Below are positions 27,791 to 36,669 of a stretch of 64,000 nucleotides of DNA, piece after piece. Every line of letters starts with the position of its first letter. Within the stretch, counting starts at the first letter, position 1. A program made the translations under genes and the position numbers. The notes below the pieces were generated by a model. The model was not told the DNA's origin. It worked only from the letters and a program-made list of their open reading frames with translations, and searched no databases. Origin of the DNA: CAWBBA01 sp963741625. GTDB taxonomy: Bacteria; Desulfobacterota; Desulfomonilia; Desulfomonilales; Desulfomonilaceae. The stretch covers positions 1 to 64,000 of the forward strand of contig CAVUIT010000020.1 of NCBI GenBank assembly GCA_963741625.1, read 5' to 3'.

Positions 27791-29364
27791 ATGAGGCAAA
27801 GATTTGGCGAGCTACTTGACAGCGCCGGCCAGATGTTTCTGGGAACTTGACAGAAGCTTTAGAGTAGTCTTTGCCAATGACTTCCTAAAGAAGATTTTCG
27901 GCGACCCGATCGGTCATGTCTGTTACAAGTTTATGGCCGGGCGCGATGAGGTGTGCCCCGAATGTCCGGTCCAAAAGGTCTTTGACGGCCAGGACCGCGC
28001 AGTGTCGGAACGCGTGCGATATGATACGGACGGTCGTGCTGTCTGGCTGCAACATACGGCGACACCCATCAAAAACGAGGCCGGGGAAGTAATCGGGGCA
28101 AACGAGTTGACCATTGACACTACACAGCAGAAGCAAACGGAAGCGTGGCTGAAGGATTCGGAACGCCTTTATCGTAATTTGGTAGAGCAGGTTCCGGATG
28201 TCATATTCTCCCTCGATCATAGAGGAATCTTCACCTTTGTGAATACTCAGGCGGAAAAATTCCTCGGATACCCTGTTGACCAGATCCTTGAAACTCCCCT
28301 CAGGCAATACGTGGTTGCAGCAAGACAGGGAGATCGTGGACACGATGCTGGAGTTGCAACCCGAGGCGATCTGGGATGAGGAAGTCGCAATCTTGGATTC
28401 GCACGGCGGGAAGAAGGTTGCCAGGATTCGATGCAAGGCATCGTTTAACGGCGGACAGCGGCCTGTGGGCTTCGAGGGGGTTATGCGGGACAGGACCGTC
28501 CGGCGAAAATTGGAAGAAGAACTAAAGGCATCCAAGGAAGCGTTAGTCGAGAAGATAAGAATTATAGATGAACTTTACGAGCACATAGTTCAGTCCGGTA
28601 AGTGCAAGGCTATCGAGGAACATACCGCCGAAGTCGCTCATGAACTGCGGCAACCGCTAGCCATCGTGGGCGGATTTGCCAGAAGAATGGCTCGCCAATT
28701 CGATTCTACGGAGCCGCCTGATGCGGAACGGCAAAAGCAGTATACGAGAATAATAGTTCACGAGATACAACGGCTGGAGAAGATACTGGACCGCCTCATC
28801 GATTTTACCAAACGCGAAGACGTTTGGCTCCAGAGGGTAAACCCGAATGATCTGATCGAGTACATTCTCGGCATCACTGAAGGCCGCATGAACGAAAAAG
28901 AAATAGCCTTGCGTGTGAATCTCGGCCCTGAGATAGGGGAAATCCCCTTGGACCCCGGCCGGTTTCAGCAGTTGGTGCTCAATCTGGTTTCGAATGCCAT
29001 CGAGGCTTCTCCAGTGGGCGGAGTGATCGAACTGGAGACCGGGGTTTCCATCCCCAGCGACAAGGCGTTGAAAACCGGCGAACTCGAATCAGCGGGATTT
29101 TTTGAACTGAAAATCCGGAACAACGGGCAGACCATCCCTCCCGAAGCCCTGCAAAAGGTTTTCAATCCTTTTTTTACCACCAAGGCCCAAGGCACGGGCC
29201 TCGGATTAACTGTGACGAAGAAGATTGTGGAAGATCACACGGGTTCCATTTCAGTAAAATCGGATGAGAGTGGGACCGTATTCACGATCTGGCTTCCCCT
29301 TCACCAAGCGCAACGCCGCAACGCCTTTGGTTTCCTGCAACCGACTTTAGGTGTTTCTGACTGA
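27791..29364 (+). pseudogene. PAS-PAS sensor histidine kinase, two frame changes
   Basis: ATG at 27791 has AAGGAG 4 bases upstream and begins MRQRFGELLDSAGQMFL. One extra G near 27842 breaks it; the next frame (to 28379) continues ELDRSFRVVFANDFLKKIFG, first PAS domain with a C-x-x-C (EVCPECPVQ), then a second PAS (DVIFSLDHRGIFTFVNTQAE). A second shift near 28322 moves to the frame ending at 29364: AEVAHELRQPLAIVGGFARR (phosphorylated His), LVLNLVSNAIEAS (N box) and GTGLGLTVTKKIVEDH (G box) make a full HisKA/HATPase core. No membrane helices, so cytosolic. No response regulator is next to it. The two shifts are single bases in short runs, so a sequencing origin is possible. Confidence 0.85.
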
Positions 29365-29385
29365 GTCGCATTCTGCTCCACCGAT

Positions 29386-30295
29386 TCAGGGCCCCAGCAA
29401 GTCCGCAAGTGAGGCTTCGATATCCGCAAATTTGAATTTGAAGCCCTGCGACTGAAGTAAGCGTGGGACAACTCTTTGTCCCGTAAGAATTACCGACCCG
29501 AACTCTCCCATCAACAACCTGATCATGAATTGCCGGCGCGGGCATAATGGAAGGCCGTCGCAACACTTTGCCGATGGCTCTTGCGAGATGTCCGTTCCTT
29601 ACAGGTCCGGGCGCGGTGAAATTTACCGGCCCGTTTATCTCCTTGTCGGTCATAACAAAGTGTGCCGCGCGGCACAGGTCCTCTATGTGAATCCACGAAA
29701 ACCACTGCCTGCCGTTTCCCAGGGGTCCTCCGACGAAAAAGCGAAACGGAAGGACCATCTGCGCCAGAGCACCTCCGTCTCTTCCGAGCACAACCCCGAA
29801 GCGAGTAATGACCACACGGACACCTTTTTCCCGGGCTTTCGCTGCCTCGCCTTCCCAGTCGAGGGCCAGGGTCGCGAGGAAATCGTCACCCGGTGGAGAA
29901 GACTCACCTAGTTCCTCATCCCCTGTAGCTCCGTAATAACCCACGGCGGAAGTGCTCAGCAGAGTAACCGAACTCCCACTTTCCGCAGGAATGGCATCCA
30001 CCAGATTTCTTGTGGTGAGAATTCGTGTGTCGTAAAGAAGGCGCTTGTATGCCGGAGTCCATCTCTGGAATATCGGTACGCCCGCCAGGTTTATCAACAC
30101 ATCGTGGCCTGAGACCGCCTCTTGCCATTTACCGGGCTGGGTTCCCTCCCCCACCACATAAGAAATCCCCTTGGGAAGAGTCTCCCCCTTCGCCTCGGTC
30201 CTCACCAGGCCCGTAACCTCGTGGCCTGCGTTGAGAAGGAAGCGGCCTAGGTTCGTTCCGACAAAACCATTTGAGCCGGTAATAAAGATTCTCAT
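29386..30295 (-). pseudogene. NAD-dependent epimerase, SDR39U1/YfcH family, frame broken near C-terminus
   Basis: Start ATG at 30295 gives MRIFITGSNGFVGTNLGRFL, the Rossmann G-x-x-G-x-x-G NAD-binding motif of atypical SDRs; YYGATGDEELGE, FSWIHIEDLCRA and NFTAPGPV are YfcH hallmarks. Function of the family is unproven; links to cell division and sugar nucleotide metabolism have been proposed. At about 29531 an extra A sends the frame to a false end at 29282; without it the C-terminus reads FMIRLLMGEFGSVILTGQRV and on to ADLLGP with a stop at 29386, as in relatives. The tail of the open frame thus overlaps the kinase gene only by the frameshift. Confidence 0.88.
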
Positions 30296-30380
30296 GGCTC
30301 GTTCCCCTTTTCCCAAAGGGCCTCAATTACGCTTACATTCCTCGGCTACCAGCAATTCGTACTTTCTAGAGCCAGGCAAA

Positions 30381-30470
30381 GTCCCCCTTTCGTAAAGGGG
30401 GATTTAGGGGGATTTTCAATAAGTTAGATCAAAATACTCCCCTGCTCCCCTTTATGAAAGGGGGGAAAAT
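30381..30470. repeat. Two CCCCCTTT/AAAGGGGG hairpins
   Basis: CCCCCTTT-CGT-AAAGGGGG at 30383-30401 and CCCCTTT-ATG-AAAGGGG at about 30447-30463 are related palindromes placed in opposite senses in the gap between the SlyD-like and SDR genes. They may end transcription or be a dispersed repeat. Confidence 0.7.
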
Positions 30471-30529
30471 CGCCATGTTAGCGGTCAGTCTTTTTCCCGC
30501 GCATCCTTTGTGATGCCGCCCGCCGCATA

Positions 30530-31105
30530 TCAATTGATCTTCGCGTCTCCCTCACCAACCACTATTTGACACGCTCCAGAGCCACACTGCCCCTCGGAAC
30601 CAGTTTCTTCCCACTCAGAGCAGACATCGGTGGAAGTTGCAGGCCGGGCCTCGATTATTTCAAGATCGTATTGGAGAGCCAGGCCCGCGAGTGGATGGTT
30701 CAAGTCAATGACAATGGAATCCTGTCGCACCTCTCGAATCATAACCGTGTCCGGTGCGTCGGAACCTCTTGTCACCAGCGGAAGCTCCATGCCCGGATAA
30801 GGTTCGAAGCCGGGAGGAAAGTGAAAATCCGCCTTGCTCTTCTCGATAACCAACTCTTCGTGTCGCTTCCCAAAAGCCTCGTCAGCCGGAACAGTGAACG
30901 ACAGTTTTTCGCCAGTGCAGCGTCCAACAAGGCGTCGTTCAAGTCCGGGGACAACGTGTCCGTAACCGGTCACGAAGTCCATGACTTCGCGCTCCCCGGC
31001 CCCCTTGAGCACCGGGCCGTCCACTACTCTGACTGTGTATCCTATTTTGACGTAGCCACTTCGATCGGCAATTTTGTAGGTCTGCGGTATCGCACCATCG
31101 GTCAT
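30530..31105 (-). CDS. SlyD-like FKBP peptidyl-prolyl isomerase
   Basis: 191 residues. FKBP pieces are visible: VKIGYTVRVVDGPVLKGAGE at the start, GHVVPGLERRLVGRCTGEK in the G-L-E place, the inserted IF chaperone domain (FTVPADEAFGKRHEELVIE onward) and DLNHPLAGLALQYDLEIIE, the conserved end of the isomerase fold. SlyD helps fold proteins and in some bacteria handles nickel; here the tail (CSEWEETGSEGQCGSGACQI) has three cysteines rather than a His-rich metal tail. Residues 1-15 are a short extra lead. Start ATG at 31105. Lone gene. Confidence 0.92.
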   Translation of the reverse strand: MTDGAIPQTYKIADRSGYVKIGYTVRVVDGPVLKGAGEREVMDFVTGYGHVVPGLERRLVGRCTGEKLSFTVPADEAFGKRHEELVIEKSKADFHFPPGFEPYPGMELPLVTRGSDAPDTVMIREVRQDSIVIDLNHPLAGLALQYDLEIIEARPATSTDVCSEWEETGSEGQCGSGACQIVVGEGDAKIN

Positions 31106-31154
31106 TAAATGTTCCTCCTGGGTGATAGTCGAATAAGCTCTAAAACGAAAATAG

Positions 31155-32129
31155 TCATCGCATCCAGCATCTCACAAGATGGCCTGAAGGTTTCTTCTCA
31201 AGAGCCGGCGGTTCTTTGCATATTTCCTGAACTTCCGGGCATCGGTCCTGAAATGTGCAGCCGGGTGGGAGCCTACGCATATCCGGCACCATTCCCTTGA
31301 TGACGTGCAAGCGGAATTTCTTTCCCTTCTCCTCATCTATTCTTGGAATGGACTTGAGCAGTCCAATCGTGTACGGATGCTGAGGAGAAGAAAAAAGCTT
31401 ATCTGCCGGGGCCTCTTCCACAATCTTCCCTGTGTACATCACGGCGACACGGTCGGCTGTCTCCGCGACTACTCCAAGGTCATGCGTAATCAGGATGATT
31501 CCTGTGCCTTTCTCGGCCTTGATCTCGTTCATCAATTCCAGGATCTGAGCCTGAATGGTCACATCCAGCGCCGTGGTCGGCTCATCGGCCAACATCAGCT
31601 TGGGATCACAGGCCAGGGCCATGGCTATCATGACCCGTTGCCGCATCCCGCCGCTCATCTGGTGCGGATAATCCTTGGCCCTCTTTTCGGGAGAAGGGAT
31701 TCCCACTTTCTTGAGCATCTTCACGGCCGCTTCTGCCGCCTCGCCTCTGCTCATGTCACGGTGGACTCGAAACACCTCGGCGATCTGATCCTGAACTTTG
31801 AATACGGGATTCAGGGAGGTCATCGGCTCCTGAAAGATCATGGAAATGTCATTCCCCCTGATCTTGCGCATTGCGGATTCACTCAGTTTCAGCAAATCTG
31901 TCCCTTCGAACAAGACCTCTCCGGAGACTATCTCTCCCGGCGGCGACGGGATTAGACGCATAATGGAGAGAGCAGTGACGCTCTTGCCGCAGCCGGATTC
32001 TCCCACAAGTCCCAGCGTCTCGCCGTGCTGCACGTCCAGATCCAGGCCGTCAACCGCGGCAGCGGTCCCGTCCTCCGTGGTAAAGATCGTTCTGAGACCT
32101 CTGATCCTGAGAAGCTGGTTGGTCATCAC
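31155..32129 (-). CDS. Oligopeptide/dipeptide ABC transporter ATPase (OppD/DppD type)
   Basis: 324 residues. Walker A GESGCGKSV, signature MSGGMRQRVMIAMALAC, Walker B KLMLADEPTTALD, and the H-loop ITHDLGVVAETADRVAVMYT are all intact. The C-terminal oligo_HPY region (HPYTIGLLKSIPRIDEEKG, CTFQDRCPEVQEIC with cysteines of the usual iron-sulfur-like site) is present, marking the peptide/nickel family. The neighbours are not permeases or binding proteins, so its partners (OppB, C, A, F) must be elsewhere. Two adjacent ATG codons (32129, 32126) are possible starts. Confidence 0.93.
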   Translation of the reverse strand: MMTNQLLRIRGLRTIFTTEDGTAAAVDGLDLDVQHGETLGLVGESGCGKSVTALSIMRLIPSPPGEIVSGEVLFEGTDLLKLSESAMRKIRGNDISMIFQEPMTSLNPVFKVQDQIAEVFRVHRDMSRGEAAEAAVKMLKKVGIPSPEKRAKDYPHQMSGGMRQRVMIAMALACDPKLMLADEPTTALDVTIQAQILELMNEIKAEKGTGIILITHDLGVVAETADRVAVMYTGKIVEEAPADKLFSSPQHPYTIGLLKSIPRIDEEKGKKFRLHVIKGMVPDMRRLPPGCTFQDRCPEVQEICKEPPALEKKPSGHLVRCWMR

Positions 32130-32204
32130 TAAACTCTTACGCTGTCACAGAGAAAATCTCAAGGGTGTGATTCGTAGTCCCTCAGTTGCATGCGTCAAAA
32201 GATT

Positions 32205-32292
32205 GTCATTGCGAGCGAAGCGAAGCAATCTTTTCCCCTAACCGCTTAGATTGCTTTCCCGTGCAACGTGGGATGTCACTCTTCGCAATGAC
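32205..32292. repeat. Long palindromic repeat, family B copy 2
   Basis: Starts GTCATTGCGAGCGAAGCGA and ends with CACTCTTCGCAATGAC, same family as 9721-9805. It lies in the 234-base gap upstream of the OppD-like gene. Confidence 0.85.
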
Positions 32293-32363
32293 ACATGGCT
32301 CGCGCTCCCCCTCATAACTGAGGATCTACTGTGACCCGAACTTGATGAATGTTTCCAACCTCT

Positions 32364-32720
32364 TCAGATGTCGAGGTGGGGGAGGACAAAGAACGCGCCG
32401 AAGAATCCGCCTCCGAAACAAAGGAGGGATACGAGAAGTGCCATCACCAGGAAGGAACTGCGATAAAGAAATGCGTCCAGAGCCGAGCAGACCCACACAC
32501 CTACTGCGATGAGCAAAGATGGAGTCTGAACGTCGTACTCGACCGTATGCGTCACAAACAGAGGGACAAAGTAGAGCACCACATTGGCGAAGAACAGCAG
32601 TCCGGCAAAGATCCTGCCCCGTACCATCTGCCCTAGGCCGGGAAACACGAGTGACAGAACCGCGGAATAAACTCTGGATCGCCCCTTCTTTTCTGTTCCG
32701 CGGTCGCTGTTTTCCCTCAT
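32364..32720 (-). CDS. Small integral membrane protein
   Basis: 118 residues from the ATG at 32720 (GAGG upstream). Three to four helices: VYSAVLSLVFPGLGQMVRGR, IFAGLLFFANVVLYFVPLF, LLIAVGVWVCSALDAFLY and SFLVMALLVSLLCFGGGFFG. The FPGLGQ-x-x-x-G-R turn resembles small TM2-like or DUF5683-type membrane proteins, whose role is unknown. Stands between the OppD and cobalamin genes with gaps of 80-230 bases. Confidence 0.75.
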   Translation of the reverse strand: MRENSDRGTEKKGRSRVYSAVLSLVFPGLGQMVRGRIFAGLLFFANVVLYFVPLFVTHTVEYDVQTPSLLIAVGVWVCSALDAFLYRSSFLVMALLVSLLCFGGGFFGAFFVLPHLDI

Positions 32721-32803
32721 GGCTCTACCTCGTGCATGCATTGCGTTCCTATGCACCTATAGTAAAAGACCCGCCCCAAGTCAATGCCCGGCCGGAACAG
32801 CCA

Positions 32804-33370
32804 TCAGTAATCTATGCCTTTTTGTGGTTCTATCCCCTCCCGATACGCGTGCTTGATTTCATTCACTTCCGAGACTGTGTGAGCCCTCCCAATCACTTCT
32901 GGATGCGCGTCCCTCCCGGTCAAGACAAGGTGCATCAGAGGAGGCTTGCTGTCGATCAGATCGAGAACTTGCGGGAGATCGACAAGTTTCAGTTTCAGTG
33001 CATTATTGATTTCGTCACAGACGAGAATATCGAATTTTCCCGACAGCATCTTCTCTTTGGCCAGTTTTATCGCGTCCTGGGCATTTGCACGGTGTTCGCT
33101 ATGAGGATATGGATTCCCCTGTATTCCGCAGAATCCTTTACCGGTAAGGTGATGCTCCACCTGAGGTGCGAGCGACTTCAGCGCGTCGATCTCACCTGCG
33201 TACATATCGCCTTTCATGAACTGGACCACGCAAACACGCAATCCGTGGCCCACCGCATGCAAGACCATTCCCAAAGCCGACGTGGTCTTACCCTTACCGT
33301 ATCCGGTGATGACCACGACGAGCCCCTTCTTCTCTTTCGGCTCCAACATTTGCAATGCCGGTTCACTCAT
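32804..33370 (-). CDS. cobO: Cob(I)yrinic acid a,c-diamide adenosyltransferase
   Basis: 188 residues. GYGKGKTTSALGMVLHAVGH is the P-loop at the N-terminus, followed by VCVVQFMKGD and DILVCDEINNALKLKL (Walker B), as in CobA/CobO/BtuR enzymes, which transfer the adenosyl group from ATP to cobalt when making coenzyme B12. LVLTGRDAHPEVIGRAHTVS is the conserved end. Length is normal. It implies B12 use, usual in anaerobes of this kind (corrinoid methyltransferases, dehalogenation). No other cobalamin gene is in the window and no cobalamin riboswitch is visible upstream. Confidence 0.95.
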   Translation of the reverse strand: MSEPALQMLEPKEKKGLVVVITGYGKGKTTSALGMVLHAVGHGLRVCVVQFMKGDMYAGEIDALKSLAPQVEHHLTGKGFCGIQGNPYPHSEHRANAQDAIKLAKEKMLSGKFDILVCDEINNALKLKLVDLPQVLDLIDSKPPLMHLVLTGRDAHPEVIGRAHTVSEVNEIKHAYREGIEPQKGIDY

Positions 33371-33556
33371 GAGCGTAGCCCTCCGTTGCTCGCGTTGTCC
33401 TTAGAATAGTATAAGACGCGAGCCGGACTGGAGCGCTACAAACTTCACCTACGGATCAGCAGAAAGAATGTCTGATTGCTGTTGAAGAGACCCGGCGACT
33501 ACTATTCGATTAGGACGTACGTGCAACCCTAAGTGCAGCGAGACAAGGCATCTGTG

Positions 33557-33751
33557 TCACACGGCATAGCGTCTTTTTATTAAATCCTGTAATAATGCCA
33601 ACTTGTCTTGTGGGGATTGCGCAGGGAATCTCTTGGTGAGAGCCTGAACAATAAGTTCGTTTGGGGTGATATTTTTGAGATCACATTCTTCCATTAGTCT
33701 CTTGACGAGGTGTTCCGGCAGTCCCAACTCTTGGATTTCCTCTACCGACAT
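33557..33751 (-). CDS. Small hypothetical protein
   Basis: 64 residues. The ATG at 33751 has a strong GGAGG 5 bases upstream. The sequence (MSVEEIQELGLPEHLVKRLM, then CDLKNITPNELIVQALTKRF) is helical and charged. No family recognised. The frame extends upstream to 33943 but the ribosome site favours the short form. Confidence 0.6.
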   Translation of the reverse strand: MSVEEIQELGLPEHLVKRLMEECDLKNITPNELIVQALTKRFPAQSPQDKLALLQDLIKRRYAV

Positions 33752-34306
33752 TGTTCCTCCTTCCAATGTCGGTGTTAAGGAAAAATCCAGTGTAATCAGC
33801 ACAACCGCGTTACTCCAGCCCGTAAAGTCGCAAAGGATGTGCCTTGATTGAAAACCCCTGTCCCTTAGCATGTTGCCAACAGGGAATTGGCGCCTGCCCT
33901 GCGCGATTTCACTGCAAGGGTGATGCCATGCACAGTTATGCACTTAATAATACGAAGATAATGTCCGGCTTTATAGGTAAGGAAAAATTAAATCCATAGA
34001 GCAATTTTTTTACACTATTTGTGCCTCAAACAAGAAGTGCAAATTATTTTCGCACTTTTGGGTGCCTCTGAATCCGCTGCTGCCGCCGATTGCAAAACGT
34101 GACAAACACTTGGGAACGATCCTGGCTCACGCCAGTTATAAGGAGGCCGTCAACACGCAGAGCTGATGCTCGTATCGGACGCCCTGATTGTCGCACCAAG
34201 CCCAGAGAAGCGACCACCAACAGAGCGAAACAACATTGGGATTTGCCGAAGGTGGCCCCAGCGCCTGGGATTCTTGATCCTGTCACTTGCATGACGGTGA
34301 CTTGTG
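33752..34306. other. Intergenic region, about 555 bp
   Basis: Opposing open frames of 76-89 codons overlap between 34044 and 34320, but neither shows a recognisable sequence or start. Part is AT-rich (33950-34030). Nothing supported. Confidence 0.4.
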
Positions 34307-35379
34307 TCACCATCCCATGAGCTCTATTGTCGCGTCGAAGACAGCCTGAGCGCTTATCCCCTCAAGGCATATGCGATCTGAGCACGAGCGTTTGCGGCAG
34401 GCCAGACAGTCGAGTTCGGTCCGGCGGATCACACGATGCCCCTCCCCGTACGGTCCCACCTTTGCCGGGTCTGTGGGGCCGAACAAAGCAACAACGGGAG
34501 TCCCTGCAAATGCGGCAATATGCATGGGGCCTGAATCCACGCCAACGTACACGTCAGCCGCTTCGATCAGGGCCACGGCTTCGGCAAGATTGAGCCTTCC
34601 CGCGGCTATTATGGGCTGCTGCTTCATCCTCTCAGCAATCGTCCGAACGTGCGATGCGTCGTCAGGGCTACCGGAAAAGACTACGGCCGCTCCCGTCCTC
34701 TCAATGAGAAGGTCAGCGAGTTCGGCCCATGCTTCCTCAGTCCAATATTTGGTCTCCCAGCGTGCCGCGGGATTCGCATACACAACCCGAGCCACTTTCC
34801 GAGATGCCGGATTCCTGAAGAAACTCCCTGACCCGCTTCCGAGCCTCTGGGATCAACAACAATCCGGTAATCTTCCGGTACGGTGGAGCACCCAAGATAC
34901 TCTGCAAAGGCTACATTCTTGTCCACCGCATGTCTGTTATCGGGGTTGTTCCCGACAAGGCGATGCTGAAAGAGTGTATTCAGCTCCTTGGCATCTCGAA
35001 AGCCTATCCTCAAGCCACCAGGATTTGTGAGACCCAAAAGTCCGCTCCTGAAGGAGGCATGGAGGTCGAGAACAAGATCATAAGGACGAACTTTGAATCG
35101 GCTCCTCAGCCTCCGAAGAGTTGCTAATGTGGCCGAAGTAGCACGGATAAAGGCCCCGCGGGCCGCGTGAGGATCACTGGTGGAGGGTATAGAAATCGGT
35201 ATTATTTCGTCAATCGCAGGATCGCTCTGGAGTATCCCTTGGAAACCCTTCTGAACAATCCAGCCGATAAAACAAGAGGGATGATTGCGCTTGAGCGCGT
35301 GCACCAAGGGGAGCGTGTGAACAACATCCCCCAAGGAGCTTGGCTTCACAATGAGTATGCGCTTGTCAGTAAGATCCAT
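34307..35379 (-). pseudogene. Heptosyltransferase, GT9 family (WaaF/RfaF-like), frame broken
   Basis: Start ATG at 35379 gives MDLTDKRILIVKPSSLGDVV, the GT9 N-terminus (K-P-S-S-L-G-D). The first frame covers the acceptor domain up to DYRIVVDP near 34865. A short middle frame (ARKRVREFLQESG) bridges to about 34805, and the last frame (to 34307) has the donor domain with VYVGVDSGPMHIAAFAGTPV, VALFGPTDPAKVGPYG and a Cys cluster (CLACRKRSC), all hallmarks of ADP-heptose transferases building the LPS inner core. Two small indels therefore interrupt one gene. It follows lpxK across a hairpin element, so it may be co-transcribed with lipid A genes. Confidence 0.85.
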
Positions 35380-35411
35380 CAGTTGAATTCCACTGCACCC
35401 CGATACGCTTA

Positions 35412-35637
35412 GCACGAATTCGCTTTCAAAGCGTTAAGATTGGGGGAACCTTCTTTGTAAGGACGGTTCCCCCAAACCCCCTCCAAGAAACTCTAACGCT
35501 TGCCGGAATCCTCATTTCTCCCGTGGGGAAATGAGGATTCCGGCAAAGGTTAGAAGTTTCTTGAGGAGGGGTTCGGGGAGGCACTTCTTACAAGAAGTGC
35601 CTCCCCGATCTTTACCGCTTTGAAAGCGAATTCGTGC
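35412..35637. repeat. MITE-like element with 22-bp terminal inverted repeats
   Basis: 226 bp. Ends at 35412-35433 and 35616-35637 are perfect 22-base inverted repeats (GCACGAATTCGCTTTCAAAG at the left end). Inside, 35502-35517 and 35529-35544 form a perfect 16-base hairpin (GCCGGAATCCTCATTT), and between these and the ends lie two opposed hairpins (GGGGGAACC...GGTTCCCCC on the left, GGGGAGGCACTTC...GAAGTGCCTCCCC on the right). No open frame. It lies between lpxK and the heptosyltransferase; the right end overlaps the last nine codons and stop of lpxK. Confidence 0.85.
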
Positions 35638-36669
35638 CAGGATGCGCCAGGGTTGGTACCAATGATTTGAGAGCCGTCCAAAAAGCTTCCTCGTCATCGA
35701 GAACCATTTCTATTCTGAGAGCAGCAACCTGGTCCATTTCTTTGAACCATGCAGGGAGTTTCACCCAGTCTTTTTCGGTAACGACCACTGGCAGTCCCGC
35801 GGCTCGATCGAGGATGGACCGCAACTCTTTGTCTGTGAACCGGTGATGATCCGGAAAAGAATAGTGGTCCAGTACTATCCAGCCCAATTTTTCAGCGGTG
35901 CCACGGAAACGCTCCGGATTAGCTATCCCTGACGCCAGGATCACTTCACGTCCTGACAATGTGTCTGAGGGCACCAAAGATTGAAGCTCCGCGCCGCTTG
36001 CCAAGCCTGAGGGAAGTGGATGACAATTGAAAATCGGTCCCCGTACGTAGTCCACGGCAGAAATGGGAATTGTCCCCCCTGCCATGCAGCATTACTATAT
36101 CGGCCCTTCTTAAGGCGGACAAGGGTTCACGGAGTCGTCCCCACGGGAACATGTGGTCTTCAGATCCGTTCAGAAGGACTATGTCCGCGTCTCGTTTCAA
36201 AGGAAGGTGCTGGAATCCGTCATCAAGCACGACCACATTGCAGCCGAACAACTCATGAGCCGCTCTGACCGGATAAATTCTGCTTGCGTCCCACAATAAC
36301 AGGGACATCGGGGAGCCGCTTCGCGATGAGATAGGGTTCATCACCGCAAACATCGGGACCGACCAGAGGCTCGCCCGAAGAACCGTCTCCAACCACCAGA
36401 TATGGCGCTCGGCTGGTGCCCCTGTACCCTCGGCTTACCACCGCGGGTTTCAGCCTCCGATTTCTGAGCATCCCGGCGAGAAAAATCACGAATGGGGTCT
36501 TGCCGGTCCCGCCCAGTAGCAGGTTACCGACCGATATCACCGGCACCGGCGCCTTGCGCTGCGACAGAACCCCCCATCCGTAAGCCTTTTCCCTGACCTT
36601 TTGCACTGCATAGTATCCTGCTGCAGGGAACGACAGTAAGAAATGCGCCGGTGAAAGGCCTGAACTCAT
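35612..36669 (-). pseudogene. lpxK: Tetraacyldisaccharide 4'-kinase, frame broken twice
   Basis: Start ATG at 36669 overlaps the msbA stop (ATGA). The first frame has PVPVISVGNLLLGGTGKTP, the P-loop of LpxK, and AVVSRGYRG, typical of the family. The frame changes near 36285 into VVVLDDGFQHLPLKRDADIV (the DDGFQH signature) and again near 36070 into the last third (REVILASGIANPERF, DHYSFPDHHRFTDKEL, VVTEKDWVKL), to the stop at 35612. LpxK phosphorylates the 4' position of the lipid A disaccharide at the inner membrane. The last nine codons come from the inverted repeat of a MITE-like element. An essential step in most Gram-negatives, so sequencing error is likely. Confidence 0.88.

Noticed and set aside
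31155..32129. OppD-like ATPase as part of a local transporter operon
   Set aside because: No permease, binding protein or second ATPase lies on either side.
34044..34320. Overlapping frames of 76 and 89 codons on both strands
   Set aside because: No ribosome site, no recognisable motif, and neither strand preferred.
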